From NCBI GenBank assembly GCA_905221605.1, contig CAJNDS010001435.1, positions 1 to 38,500 on the forward strand: a stretch of DNA of 38,500 nucleotides. The letters run 5' to 3'. Within the stretch, counting starts at the first letter, position 1, and every line of letters begins with the position of its first letter. The position numbers and the translations under genes were made by a program. The DNA is from Symbiodinium natans (Eukaryota > Sar > Dinophyceae > Suessiales > Symbiodiniaceae). Below the pieces are notes generated by a model. It searched no databases and had not been told where the DNA came from. It worked only from the letters and a program-made list of their open reading frames with translations. Below are positions 1-10,981 of this stretch, piece after piece.

Positions 1-587
1 TTTTCAATCTAAGATATGGGCATCTAGAATGGGAATCTTATTATTTTGATCGTGAATGAATCGAATCAAATCTTCCGGCTGAGTCACGACCAATAGAATC
101 ATCATAATTGATAACAGAATTGAATCTTCATATTATACTTCATACAACCCAAGAAATATTCTATGCCATTACCTAGAAATGAAACAATTATCCACAGAAA
201 TGGTTTATGAAGCGATAGTGACCTCGCAACCAGATTTGTTAGCGTGCGACATTCCAGTCAAAAACGATTGGTTCCCAACCAGCCCCAGAACACGACAATC
301 GAACAGAATTTCATGATCAACGTGTTAACACTGGGTGCGCGTATCGGCAAGCGTCGAATTATATATATATATATATCGCCAGAGCCCAATCTCTCTTGAA
401 GATCCATAAATGTCTTAAGGTCCTTCTTAACAACCGAGGAGAGGACGAGACCTTCAGACTTCCTAGGAATTGAAGGCTCAGCACTTTAGCACCGAATCTC
501 GCGCAACTTTCCCCCTCCCAGCCCCCAACAGATGCGTAAAGCGAAGCTGGACGAGCCCGAGAGGCTCGAAAGTATGTCCCCCAACAA
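1..587. other. AT-rich left flank
   Basis: Lower GC than the rest, with a short (AT)n run at 361-376. I see no gene. Confidence 0.6.
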
Positions 588-690
588 GGTTTTCACGATG
601 TCGAGCGCTTCATGTGTCGAAAAATTCGAAATTCCCACCGGACGTGGCCCGAGCCCAAGTTCGAGCACAAGACCCAGGCAGCGGGTTGGC
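588..690 (-). CDS. Possible aldo-keto-reductase-like exon
   Basis: The open frame contains RPVGISNFSTHEALDIVKT. The GISNF core resembles the (I/V)G(V/I)SNF signature of aldo-keto reductases, followed as expected by an amphipathic helix. No other family motif is visible and the ends are uncertain (acceptor perhaps GATCAAG near 699). An overlapping plus frame (532-783) is also open. Confidence 0.25.
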
Positions 691-699
691 CTTGATCTT

Positions 700-1825
700 G
701 CCGTGTCAACAACGAGACCGATGGTCCATGAGTGCTATGCAAGCCTCCAGCGAGATTCTTGTGGGCCTCCGGGAGTTTCATGATATTTTGGGTAACTGCC
801 ACGATTTGCTGAATGAAACCTCCCAAAATATGTAGGGATTGTTCTCTTTTGATCATTTGGGGGTTCTTACGCAAATAGGAGAGTATGGTTTTTGTAGCGA
901 CTAAGAACCAACAGGAAACATGTAAGCTAAGAGGAAGTATACAACAACTTATCAATCCAGGCGAAAGATAAATACAATGGATCCATGTTAGAAGGCATAT
1001 GCTCCTACAGCAACAAATGGGAAGCCACAAAGAACTTTTCAACATTGTGATCGAAGATCATGTTCAAGTTAAGAGCGACGGCAGGTGGCGAGGCTACCAT
1101 GGTCGGAGAATCTTACTTCGCATTCTCCATGAGCCTACTTCGCATTATCCATGAGCCGTGAATTTTCCAGCATCTGGAGTTGAAAGCATGGGCTACGTGA
1201 CGGCCCCCGCGTCGCCAACAGCCTGCTTTGCCAGCGTGATGAGCTCCTGGGACATGAAAGTGCTATGCTCTTCGCCAGGTTTCTATACTCAAGCTATGTG
1301 TGTGAAGCGCTGATGAAGATTTCGCGGTGTCCAAACTTGACCAAAGCCCTCAGCAATCACAAGGATCTTCCTGGACATCGGAAGGGAAGAAGACAGCCTC
1401 GATATCAGGAGTACCTGCCCAGTGCGAAGTTCGGCTGGAACTTCGCACAACTTGCAGGCTGTATAACCGTTCAAAGGCCGCCGGACCCCAGTCCAGACAG
1501 ATCACCCTCTGATCTTTTCAAGTCATCCCCTCTCGGAACTGCATGCAACATACATACCCCAGTCCACTTGGGGTTGTGCAAGTTGAAAACGGAGCCCTCA
1601 GAAACCCATAGCCTTGATTCTGAAGAGGAGCGCGTTCCAAGTTCCAAAGAGGGTGCAACATGGCAGTTGTAAGGCCTTTCACGCTGCTGTGCCTTGAGAA
1701 TGCCAAGAGGCGTGCAAGGCCACTGCAGGTTGCAATAGCAGAGGGTAGAAAGCTACTCCGATGTCTTGGGGAAGAAAGACAAGCTCAGATGTGTTCAGGG
1801 TTAGATACACTCCATTCTTGCTAGA
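700..1825. other. Non-coding or unresolved
   Basis: Only short frames on both strands. An 18-bp direct duplication (TCCATGAGCC context) occurs at 1124-1160. Nothing recognisable. Confidence 0.5.
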
Positions 1826-1843
1826 CCCTAAAACCCTAAACCG
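1826..1843 (-). repeat. Interstitial telomeric tract (CCCTAAA orientation)
   Basis: Two units at the donor side of exon 1842-1917; the partner TTTAGGG tract lies at 1938-1966. Confidence 0.85.
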
Positions 1844-1917
1844 CAACCAGGACCTCCTGACAGCCGGAGCTTCTTTCGCGGATGGCTTGGCGTCTCTGCA
1901 AGCGGGCCGTACTCCAC
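1842..1917 (-). CDS. Exon, unknown protein
   Basis: 25 codons plus one base, VEYGPLAETPSHPRKKLRL and onward. The acceptor is GTGACTTAG about 18 nt after CCCTAAACC and the donor GTTTAGGG. The exon and both telomeric tracts occupy only about 140 bp. Confidence 0.5.
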
Positions 1918-1937
1918 CTAAGTCACAGCAACCACGG

Positions 1938-1966
1938 TTTAGGGTTTTTGGGGTTTAGGGTTTCGG
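1938..1966 (+). repeat. Interstitial telomeric tract (TTTAGGG orientation)
   Basis: Degenerate units at the acceptor side of exon 1842-1917. Confidence 0.8.
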
Positions 1967-2430
1967 GTATTTTTTGCGCCTTCAGGTTTAGATAGACGAA
2001 AACGGAACAATTGTCCGGGCAGCGGTGTGTAACTCTACCGGACGATGGGACGGTAAAAAGAACTGGCGACCTTCCCACATGCTTCGAATATGATCGCCAT
2101 TACTTACTTCGATCATCCCCGCCCTACAGCTACCAGATTGAGTCATCAATTACGGGTAGTTCGCTCTCCGCAGACCTCTCTGAGGTTGGGCACACTGGGA
2201 TACTCGGCAGGACTCTTGTGGGCTTCTCTAGAGGTGGCGCTCCAGAGATCTCTCTGTGGGCTTTGGCCACTCCCTACGAATTTTTGTGATGGGCACTCGA
2301 GGGACATTCGGGGCGCCTCTCCGCGGGCTTCTAGCGTTCGACTACCTGCCAGTGTAATCCGCACCAAACAACACCTTCCCGTTTGTGCCGGCTGTAGCCT
2401 GAAGGATTTATCTACGTTCAGGCCCGACAC

Positions 2431-2491
2431 CTGTGCACGGTCCAGGAAGAAGCGTGCCCAGTCGGACTGCTCCATGTCCTTCCCATAGTCT
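2431..2491 (-). CDS. Candidate exon
   Basis: One base plus 20 codons, DYGKDMEQSDWARFFLDRA, between acceptor TTCTGCCCAG and donor GTGTCG. The same frame stays open to 2146, so the exon could be longer. Confidence 0.45.
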
Positions 2492-3167
2492 CTGGGCAGA
2501 AGCATCGCGGGTGGTTGACAGTTGGCCAATGCGGAACATGAGTCGTGATGTCAAGTATGTGAGTTGGGCATGGGTGGGAACATGATTTCATTTGTTTCAA
2601 CTGTGAATACTGTTAGTAGCCGTTTTGCGATTGAATCTCACATTTTCGCTATGTTGCAGGGAGGTGCAGTTGGGAATGGCCACAGAATGGGCATGACATT
2701 CCACGGGGCTAAGTCGGCAAGCAAAGTCAAATCCCCCGAAACCAGCTCGGGGCGTACGGCGTGGGGGCTAGCATGATTCATCTCGAGTTCCTCCAGACTT
2801 CTTTCCCATGAATGCTGGACACAGCAACCTTCCTGGCCCAAGTCTTTCTTGAAGGCGCTCTGGCCTGCAAATCAATTTCGCCCTAACCATGTCCTTCCCG
2901 GAGAGGTCCAGGCACAACTCTGGCAATCCTGCCGTTGCTCTCTGCTCGATCAGCCGCAGTCGCACCTCTCAGATTTCTTGGGTTGTCAAAGGCCGCGCTT
3001 TTCGGTAAGGCTGGAATTGGAGGCTCGTACGCATCACCTGGCAGCTTTCGACTGATTTCGACTGCTTATGGATTGCACAAACGGTTTCCGGGTCGAGCAG
3101 GCAGCTGTTGGTGCATTTAGGCTCTGGTGACTCTGGTGTAGGCATCCAGGATCGGGTTTGCCCACCA

Positions 3168-3248
3168 AACCCTCAACCCTAAACCTTCTCAATCAGGGTT
3201 CACTTTAAACCCTAAACCCTAAACCCTATACCCTATACCCTAAACCCT
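3168..3248 (-). repeat. Interstitial telomeric tract (CCCTAAA), variant units
   Basis: About eight units, including CCCTATA variants. No exon was recognised on its right before the (GT)n repeat. Confidence 0.85.
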
Positions 3249-3506
3249 GACTCCTTGGAGTGCTTTTGGGAAATCCTACCCTCGGAATTAATGTGAAGGT
3301 GCTTGGCGACCTCAAAGCAGGGCCCCAATCTTGGGGAGTATCATCAGTTTGCATCTACTTCTGGAGGGCCTCGATCGTGGTTGAGCCAAGTGGACGGCGA
3401 AATGGCATCCAACACCTTCTGAACTGGGCCCAAGCGGAACGTTTGAGGGTTCTACCGCCTGAAGGGCCGGAAGTCTATTTCTGTTTTGATTTTGTTGCCT
3501 GCTTTG

Positions 3507-3644
<138 letters not shown>

Positions 3645-4320
3645 TTGCACGTGCACCGTAGCTCCTTGTCGCTATGGCATCTAGAATGGCTAGCTTCTCG
3701 CATGGCAAATCCTGCGGAGCACCCTTATGGCCCCGAAAACACCGCATTGTGCTTTGGCTCTTGCTCATTGTCACAATCCTGGGGTTTGCTGCCGGCATAC
3801 CCCTTTTGGAACTGCTCCGAGCCAATGCTGGTCTCCCCGAATTGACTGTGTCCGTCGATGCGTCTGCCAAGATGCTGTGCCCAGTGAGTTTGGGGCGCCC
3901 ACGGCGAGGTTGAGAGGATCACATCCTGACTTGGGGACAGAGAATCTGCATGTCATGCGCGAAGCGGCGCACTTGATCACTGTTACCTGTGTCGTGGGCT
4001 ACAGGCTTACCTGACTGACCTTTCGGCCTGCTCACACTTATCTGCAGTCATGACACGCTACCGGATTGTCTGCTATTGAAGTGGTTGCAGCAGGATCCAT
4101 CGTCAACTGGTGGGTGTCGTGCGCCTCTTGGGTTTGGTGGCTTCTGGGGGCTGGGACTCTGGGTCCTCATGCTCCGCGCAACAGTGGAGGTCGAACCATC
4201 CGACCAAGCCTGAAAGGCCGAGGGTCGCCACTAGCAGAGGGCCCTCAACCCCTTGAACTTGAAAGGCAAAGGGGCATCTTCAGGATGGATTACACGGAGC
4301 GCCATCTGCAGCTCACTCAC

Positions 4321-4493
4321 TCCGGGGTTTCTGGGGGACTTCGGCCATGATGTCCATCGGGGGCCATGATGAAGTAGCTGCACGCTTAGACACAGCCCCT
4401 CGCCCTGGCCCCAAATCGGATCGCCTGCTGCGTTGTCTTCCAGCTCCAAACACATCTGCCGACTGGGGGCCTCGAAGAGATCCGAGGCGCTAC
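4321..4493 (-). CDS. Exon, unknown protein
   Basis: A 173-nt exon (2 + 57 codons) with SASDLFEAPSRQMCLELED and IWGQGEGLCLSVQLL. The acceptor CCCTAAACCCTCAG ends a telomeric tract and the donor is GTGAGTGAG. One of the clearest exons of the left part; no family recognised. Confidence 0.6.
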
Positions 4494-4498
4494 CTGAG

Positions 4499-4524
4499 GG
4501 TTTAGGGTTTAGGGTTTAAGGTTC
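4499..4524 (+). repeat. Interstitial telomeric tract (TTTAGGG)
   Basis: Three units next to the acceptor of exon 4321-4493. Confidence 0.85.
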
Positions 4525-5057
4525 CGTGGGGAATAGCAAGACGAGGGGCACTTCTCACCTTTACGACTGGTGGGACCAACTTGAGCGACTCGGGGGCTTG
4601 GGAGCACGCTGGCACACCTGCTCCCGCCCCAAACTTCTACAAGCAGAATGGGTTAAGGGTTTATGGTAAGTTTAGGGTAAGTTTAATTTAGGGGCGAAAA
4701 CCAAGAAGCCCTGCCCCGGTCGAAGAGCGACTTGCCCGAGCTGAACAGTCGATTCAGGCAGCCTCCCTCAAGACAGTGTGCTTATTGACGCCGGCCATGG
4801 CATGAAGCGGCTTCCAAGACATTGAAGGATATACGAGTTCAAAATGTTTCTCTACCGGTTTCGTTCTGACCTGGTTGCACCTCACCGTAGACCGACAGAA
4901 GATGCAAGCAGAACCCATGGGCCGTCTTTCCCAGCATTTCTCACAACGCGACCCAGCTGCAGGTGTTGAGATTGGCCTCGGGCCGCAAGAAGTCTCTGCA
5001 ATTGCGATGACTGCTAGTTAAGCACATGTTTTTTCGATTGGTCAAAAAAGGGGTCAC

Positions 5058-5107
5058 CAATGCCTCCTTCTCCACTTTCACACGTTCACGCCTTGCAAAC
5101 TCCAAAG
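5058..5107 (-). CDS. Candidate exon, charged helix
   Basis: 2 + 16 codons, LEFARRERVKVEKEAL, between acceptor CACGACACAG and donor GTGACC. The composition is typical of a coding helix. Confidence 0.45.
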
Positions 5108-5263
5108 CTGTGTCGTGTGCTCGGCACTTCGGGACTTGAGAGCCCATAGCCTGGCCTAACCCGCAACAAACCCCCTATAACAAACTCCCAACACTCACAG
5201 TCACCTACCGCTCTCTCGAAAACCTTAGAATGCTTGCATCCCATGAAGCCCTTGGCATCTTGC

Positions 5264-5298
5264 CTCCAGGAGGAGGGTCGGAGAGCCGCGCAGAGCGT
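5264..5298 (-). CDS. Candidate small exon
   Basis: ALRGSPTLLLE after the good acceptor GCTTCCTCTGCAG, with donor GC (CTGGAG|GCAAGA) of near-consensus form. Read through, the frame stops 12 codons later. Confidence 0.35.
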
Positions 5299-5506
5299 CT
5301 GCAGAGGAAGCCTCAGCTTTCGCTGCTTCTGTTGGGTTTCGGGTCTAGAAAATCTTGGGGGCGTTCATGCGAGATCGTGTTGTGGTTTGTTCCTGCTTCG
5401 TCACGCTTTGGGGGTGTAGGGTTTCCGCCTCTTTGATGCGAAAGAGCTTACAACGAGAACTTATCACGCTGGCCCAATATCATGCCCATGCCCTTGCATT
5501 GTTTAC

Positions 5507-5551
5507 GAAGCAGAAAGCAGACCGGACCCACAGGTTTATGCGCTGCTTGCG
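5507..5551 (-). CDS. Candidate small exon
   Basis: Fifteen codons, RKQRINLWVRSAFCF, between acceptor CTGTATCAG and donor GTAAAC. No telomeric border; it does not match the phase of 5842-5906. Confidence 0.3.
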
Positions 5552-5841
5552 CTGATACAGATGCATAGGCTAGAAGCCCGTGCAATCCTTTTGCGCGAGG
5601 TCTGGGCCCAGGGGAGCCTTTAGGGAAACCTCGGGAAAGCTGCCGCATTTTGGGTACAGGAAGGGTCGTACTTTCTGGAAAATGACGCAAACTCAGCCGG
5701 CATGGTGTGCCCCAGCGGTCGTCGCGCGCTCCTGCCCCCGACCCCTTGGGGGCTCATGCTTGCCCCTGAGCCAAGTCAGCCGGGACGGCTGAAAGAAAAA
5801 CGGGACCTCAATGACTAAACCGTAAACCCTAAACCCTAAAC

Positions 5842-5906
5842 CCCCAAGCATCGTTCACGAAGGATCGGGAGATCTGACATGCCATTCCAAGGAGCGATGT
5901 TAAGAC
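5842..5906 (-). CDS. Exon, unknown protein
   Basis: 65 nt, LTSLLGMACQISRSFVNDA, between acceptor GGTCTGCAG and telomeric donor GTTTAGGG. Confidence 0.5.
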
Positions 5907-7488
5907 CTGCAGACCCCTACGGGACACATGAGAAGCCCCCCCAAAGACACTGCAAAGCCTCCTTGTGCTAAGGCAATGAATAGTGCCACCGCTGGGAGCA
6001 CCCAACTTCTGTATTTTACTCTGCAAATTTTCTTTGGGGCGCAACTGTTAAGCATGACCTGTCATATCAACAAGAGGAAAGGGTGCCCAATCACTAAGGG
6101 TACTCCAGAGCAGCACATGGGCTTCGCTTCGACTTTGGGCTGGGTCCCTGTGCCCAAAGCTCTGGAAGGAGAGGCGCTTCAGTGCTTTCTTTAGAGACGG
6201 GATCAATGGCCCTGGGCTTTTGCAAAATGCAGGGCTTGGCTTTGCAAGTTGGACCAAGGCTCCCGTCCCTAAAGCCCAAACCTGTTTAAGGACCAAGGCC
6301 CCAAACCCAAGAGAAGACAAGTGGCCAGTGGGCCACACCTCTGACCTCCAGGTTGCCGGCTTGCAAGGTTTCGTGCTCAGTTGCCCTGTGAAACATCCCG
6401 AAAAACAGATTCACATAAAAGCTTTCGTAAACCCAATAGGGGACCCTTACAATATCCGATGGTGAAGAGTGAGGTCTCAGGGCATCATGAACAAGCCTGT
6501 TCACCCTTACCACCTGCCCCAAACCCAAACTCCAACGCTTCCCTTCCCCCCCGCGCCTGCCCCAGCAGGGGCGTAGGCCGCCGGTTGTACCCAGATGCGC
6601 AGGAGTCCGGGAACCATGCGGGGCCTCGCGAGTGTGTGTGTGTGTGTGTGTGTGTCACGTGATTTGAAAATTTTAGGTACAATATTAGAAAGAGACCTAC
6701 AACGGGGGCCCAGGCTTTGAGAATTATATCAAACAATCACAGATGACTTTTTTTTGCAATTTTCACTTGCAACCAGGTCTGACGCATCATGACGTGCTGT
6801 TCTTGACTCTTCCTGGGTCGGTGGAAGCGAGTTCGGAGAGGCACTGGCAATGCTAGAATAAGAATTCAGAGGGTGGCCCAGGACCTTTGTAACCTAAAAA
6901 TAACAAGGATGCACGTTTTTGGTTTCAACGGGCTTATACCCCTGAACCTCTTCCCCCCTAGAAACGAAAAAAAGGGCCCGCTCCAGGTCCTGGTGCCTTA
7001 TCTGGTAAGGGCCACCATACCCATGAGGAAGGGTCTTGTGGCCGCAAAACTGCAGGTCTGAGCCGGGGGGCAGGGGGGAGGATGAACAAATTGAAGCTTC
7101 AGCAAGTAGAAAGCCCACAGCTAAAGAAAGCAGCAGTCCGGACTTCAGAAGTGTTTTAAGGCGGAGGTTTCTTCACGAGTCTCTAGGCCACATGTGAAAC
7201 ACCGTCCAACTTAATCCACACCCCCCTGTCCGCAACCCTGAACAGCAAAGGACCCAAATCCCAAGCGGCTCGGCCTGCCCGTGTGCCCACTAAGTAGGCG
7301 CACTGTTAAGTGCACCAGATTTTGTACCCCATACTCGGGGGAAGTCCTCAAATCCGAAACTTGGGTCCTGACCTCGTGCCGTCAAGTGCACACCTTTTGC
7401 ACACCCAACACCCCGCAGCCCTAAACACGTTACAGCTTCAAACCCTACCTCTAAAGGACTAAACCCCAAAACTCTGTCACCCCAAGCC
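5907..7488. other. Unresolved region
   Basis: A 96-codon minus frame (6048-6338) is open but has no splice context or motif. Ends in sparse CCCTAAA-like fragments from 7420. Confidence 0.5.
6631..6656. repeat. Short (GT)n microsatellite
   Basis: About a dozen GT units. Confidence 0.9.
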
Positions 7489-7600
7489 CCGAACCATAAA
7501 CCCTACATCCTCAAGCCCTAAACCCTAAACCCTGAAACCTTGAACCCTAAACCCGAAACCCTGAAGCCCTGAAGCCCTACACCCTAAACCCTAAGCCCTT
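7489..7600 (-). repeat. Degenerate telomeric tract (CCCTAAA)
   Basis: Long run with CCCTGAA, CCCGAAA and CCCTACA variants, ending in exon 7597-7692. Confidence 0.85.
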
Positions 7601-7692
7601 TCTTGGCGGCGCCTTGGGCTGAAGGAGTCCCGGCAGCGCAGTAGGGGCAAGGCCATCCCCTCATTCAGGCCAAGGATGCCCAGCCATTCCTT
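7597..7692 (-). CDS. Exon, unknown protein
   Basis: Exactly 32 codons, KEWLGILGLNEGMALPLL then an Arg-rich end (RRRQER). The acceptor is GTTTGCAG and the donor GC inside the telomeric unit (AGG|GCTTAGGG). If not spliced, the frame ends two codons later at a TAG formed by the telomeric repeat itself. CCCTAAA and TTTAGGG tracts lie on either side. Confidence 0.6.
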
Positions 7693-7741
7693 CTGCAAAC
7701 GGGGGGCGGGGCGGCTTTGTTTTATGGGAGGAGGCCTTTGG

Positions 7742-7824
7742 TTAGGGTTTAGGGTTTAGGGTTTAGGGTTTAGGGTATAGGGTATAGGGTATAGGGTTTA
7801 GGGTTTAGGGTTTAGGGTTTAGGC
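7742..7824 (+). repeat. Telomeric array (TTTAGGG) with TATAGGG block
   Basis: About twelve units. Three consecutive units are TATAGGG, between perfect TTTAGGG units, which suggests the variant block was copied as a unit. Confidence 0.9.
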
Positions 7825-8043
7825 ACTCGCTCCCTGAAGGCAGACTACGGAGCTGGGGTTTAGGGTTTTAAGGTTTCTCGTCAGCTCTTCTGGCAACTGA
7901 GCACAACCCAAATACGGGTCTTAGGGTTTAGGGATTAGGGCAAGGAACGGAAGCAGACACCGGGTCTCTCTCGGTATGGATTGGATTGCCCGATCAATCG
8001 CCATCAACATTCCAAAGCCAGTGTGCAGTCTTTGTGCCCCCCT

Positions 8044-8233
8044 GAACCCTAAACCCTAAACCCTAAACCCTGAACCCTGAACCCTGAACCCTGAACCAAG
8101 GAGCTGAAACGAGCAAGTCTGCCTTCCTGCCAGCGGCGCAGGGCAGGAGATGGAGATGCTTACGTGTAGTGGGCTTTCCTAAACCCTAAACCCTAAACCC
8201 TAAACCCTAAACCTTAAACCCTAAACCCTAAAC
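8044..8233 (-). repeat. Two telomeric tracts (CCCTAAA) 80 bp apart
   Basis: 8044-8097 contains a run of CCCTGAA units. 8179-8233 is nearly perfect and supplies the donor of exon 8234-8335. Confidence 0.9.
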
Positions 8234-8335
8234 CGTGTCTTCCTTGCGCAAGGCCATGCCTTGGGAGGAGTAACTTTCGGGCCTAGAGCCTGACCCTTCA
8301 AGAGCTGAAGTGTGGAGCATCTGGTGCATTCTTCC
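8234..8335 (-). CDS. Candidate exon with telomeric donor
   Basis: 102 nt between acceptor TTTACTCCAG and donor GTTTAGGG. Two frames are open: one beginning GRMHQMLHTSALEG (phase 0 to 0, fits the exon at 7597-7692) and one beginning EECTRCSTLQLLKG. Confidence 0.4.
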
Positions 8336-9067
8336 CTGGAGTAAAGTTGGAGGCGCATCCTTGAAAGGTGTCCCATCCGGGCAAAGCCTGGAAACGTGCC
8401 TGCTTGGAGGTGTATGTTCACTGTGCTGGCATTGCGTACGGCAACGGGAGAAGTGTGAAAGAGCTGGGGCCCATCCGCCCTCCCCGACTGGGTGTGGCAA
8501 GTCTAGATGAGCAGTGCTGTAGTTGACTCTTGCGTTTCTGAGTTTCGACAGGGGAGGTGCTGCTCAGACCCGGGGCTTGACTTGATACCTCTTGCAATCG
8601 GGAGTTCTAGGGCTCAGGGTCCTTGGCCACGTTGCACTTTGGCACTGGCACAGCTTCTCAATGAAGTCGCAATGAACAGCAACTCGACGTTGATCCTCCC
8701 GAAGTTGCCGTGGTTTTCGGCTTTGAGTCCAGGTTTGGAGTTTCAACTTCGGGAGCCTCAAGTGATGTTCATGACTGCTACGCCGAAACTCTGACAGCCG
8801 TCTGCCCAAGGTCCCCCTTCGGTGTTTGCCGCGGGCCCGGAGGCTCCAGCCGAGACAGTACCGGTTTAGGGTTTCGGGATGGCTGACCATATCGTGAGAA
8901 TGTCGCGCCGATGCCCGTTACTGCATTTTGGGCTCCCGGATGCATCTGATACGGATGTCTTTCCTACGTTGGCATGCTTTGTGTCGGAATTTCCCACTGA
9001 TGTAGTAGACGTTCGTATTTGCTGTTGATATTGACACGACCCATACCCTAAACCCGAAACCCTAAAC

Positions 9068-9127
9068 CCCTTGACCGAAAAGTCCGCTTGGGGGGCGGGG
9101 TGAAGCAGTCCGAAGCAGTGAGGCCGC
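9068..9127 (-). CDS. Candidate exon with telomeric donor
   Basis: 60 nt between acceptor GGGGGCAG and donor GTTTAGGG. All three frames are open; the one in phase with 10788-10816 reads RPHCFGLLHPAPQADFSVK. GC-rich like the confirmed exons, but the frame is unresolved. Confidence 0.4.
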
Positions 9128-9150
9128 CTGCCCCCACCCCGCTTACCCAT

Positions 9151-9272
9151 GTGTACATATTGGGATGTTCCCCCTTATACTAACAGTTCGTAATAGAGGG
9201 ACTGTAGTACCCCCTATTACAGTCCCTTTTAAGGACTGTTAGCATAAGGGGGGAACATCCCAGTGTGCACAC
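9151..9272. mobile_element. Palindromic MITE-like element, family A copy 1
   Basis: About 122 bp with roughly 40-bp terminal inverted repeats (GTGTACATATTGGGATGTTC at the left, its near-complement at the right). The interior is also self-complementary (GGGACTGTA against TACAGTCCC, GTAATAG against CTATTAC). No coding capacity. Fits a non-autonomous foldback or MITE element. Confidence 0.7.
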
Positions 9273-9898
9273 AATGATCCTTGCTTCCTGTCCTTCTGTC
9301 TTTCGTCCTGTCGGGTCGTTCTTTCATTCCCCCTTTCATTACGCCATTCGTTTTTTCTCTAGTTGCCGCTGTTTTCTGGCTTTGTCTCGTTCTTGCAAGC
9401 TACTCTTGTGGTAAATCGCCACCCCAAAACAGCAATGAACAAAACAATGAACACCAGGGGCCAAAACGGGGCCAGCACGCAAAAAGCAAGCGACAAGAAG
9501 GCAGCACACAAAGCGAAAAGCAAAAAGCCAAAGGGAACAAACAACGATACGAGACAGCACAACCTCGGACTCGAAATGCAAAAAGGGACGAGCAAGGAAA
9601 GGAAACAGCGAAGAGCACGAAGCCACATACAATGACAGGCAATAAGGAACAAGCAAACAAAGAAAACGCCAAACGAGAAGCAAGGAACAGTGAAAAGGTA
9701 AACGCGACAAGCAAAAGCAACAGGCAAAAAACGCAGAACAAGGCAAAACAAAAAGATCAAAGCAACAAGCCAAATAAAATCAAAGGCTGTAGAACACGAG
9801 CAACGAAAATAGAGAGAACCATGAGAACGGCAAGGCAAGATAGAGCTGAGGCACAGGAACACAGAAACAAAGAAGAACCAATACCTAAAACAACATAA
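9273..9898. other. Strand-asymmetric low-complexity block
   Basis: 9273-9410 is T/C-rich; at about 9411 composition flips and 9411-9898 is A/G/C with very little T. The 205-codon plus frame here is almost only Lys, Gln, Asn, Arg, Ala and Glu and follows the base composition, so I do not call it a gene. It abuts family A copy 1. Confidence 0.7.
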
Positions 9899-9930
9899 GG
9901 TTTAGGGTTTACAGTTTAGGGTTTAGGGTT
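9899..9930 (+). repeat. Interstitial telomeric tract (TTTAGGG)
   Basis: Four units, one degenerate, closing the A-rich block 9411-9898. Confidence 0.85.
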
Positions 9931-10119
9931 TTCCCTATGCTACTCTACGAAGGCTTATCCCAAGAACCCCCCGGCAGCATCGACGCTCCTCCTCCTTGGG
10001 CAGGGCGCCCGCCAGGACTTTGGGGATAAGCTTGCAGAGCTCTGGGAGGGCCTGTGTGACGCTGAAAATAGCCAGAACACTAATAGGAAATGTTGCAATG
10101 AAACGTATATACTAGAATA

Positions 10120-10220
10120 TCAGTATGTATATATATATATACATATTATATATATATATAAAATACAAAATAATACCAATACGATTAATGTGTGTATATC
10201 TATATGTGTGTGTGCATGTG
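10120..10220. repeat. AT/GT-rich microsatellite block
   Basis: Runs of TATATA, then TGTGTG; nothing coding. Confidence 0.85.
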
Positions 10221-10787
10221 ACAACAATGTAGATGAGAGCTTGGGGTTCAGGCATGACTTGGAGGTCCCTGGTTTTCGAGTCACGTCTGCTGGCGCATAA
10301 CCCCAGGACTGCAGCCCCTGCTGTAAACCCCCAACTAATAGGATCCCCTTATAAAGGGGACCCCATTAAGGTACCACTATTCTCGGAAACCGCCGCAGGT
10401 GTGTGCGTGGCTTGCAATCTAAAACTGTGAAGAGAAACACACAAATGGTGGATCATCTCATGGTACGTTGCGATGCCACAGAAGCAGCCCACGTTGGCCT
10501 CCACCGCATGCACTTGCGCGGCTCCCCCTGCAAGTGCTAGGCTCGGATCGGTTGGGCAGCTGTCGAGATGCAGGGGTCCTTTTGTTTGTGGGGATGGTCT
10601 TGCACTCGATTTCTTACGCCCCGAAATCGCTCTTTTCGTCTTTCCTTGAGTTGCCCTCAGGATTGACTTCTGTCGCTTGTAGCTCAGCACTCGCCAAAAG
10701 CAACCCTCGAGTTGCTCCCATGCAGCCTAAGCGTCCAGGGAGGTCATGGCTTTTCAGGCAAGCTTCTACCAACCCTGAACCCTAAAC

Positions 10788-10816
10788 CCAGGGGGCCATC
10801 CAGTGTAAACCACAGC
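10788..10816 (-). CDS. Possible mini-exon downstream of the methyltransferase motif
   Basis: 29 nt between acceptor TTTGCAG and telomeric donor GTTTAGGG. Frames AVVYTGWPP or LWFTLDGPL are both open. Placed by its splice sites only. Confidence 0.3.
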
Positions 10817-10981
10817 CTGCAAAGCTCACAATCATGGTCAACCCAGCCTGTCCACAAAAAACAGTACTATCTGACCATCGGTGTCATCACTTGAACCTAT
10901 CTTTCTCCACATGTGCTTTCGACATCCCTGTACATTCCCATCTGGAGGATTCCTGAAATGTCTCGCGCTGTCTTCGAGGGC

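Noticed and set aside
2090-2529. Long overlapping frames on both strands (132 and 127 codons)
   Set aside because: Only the part 2431-2491 on minus has coding-like codon use and splice sites; the rest has no motif.
9281-9898. 205-codon plus-strand ORF
   Set aside because: Composition follows the T-poor low-complexity DNA (Lys, Gln, Asn, Arg, Ala, Glu only); no domain, and the opposite strand is open too.
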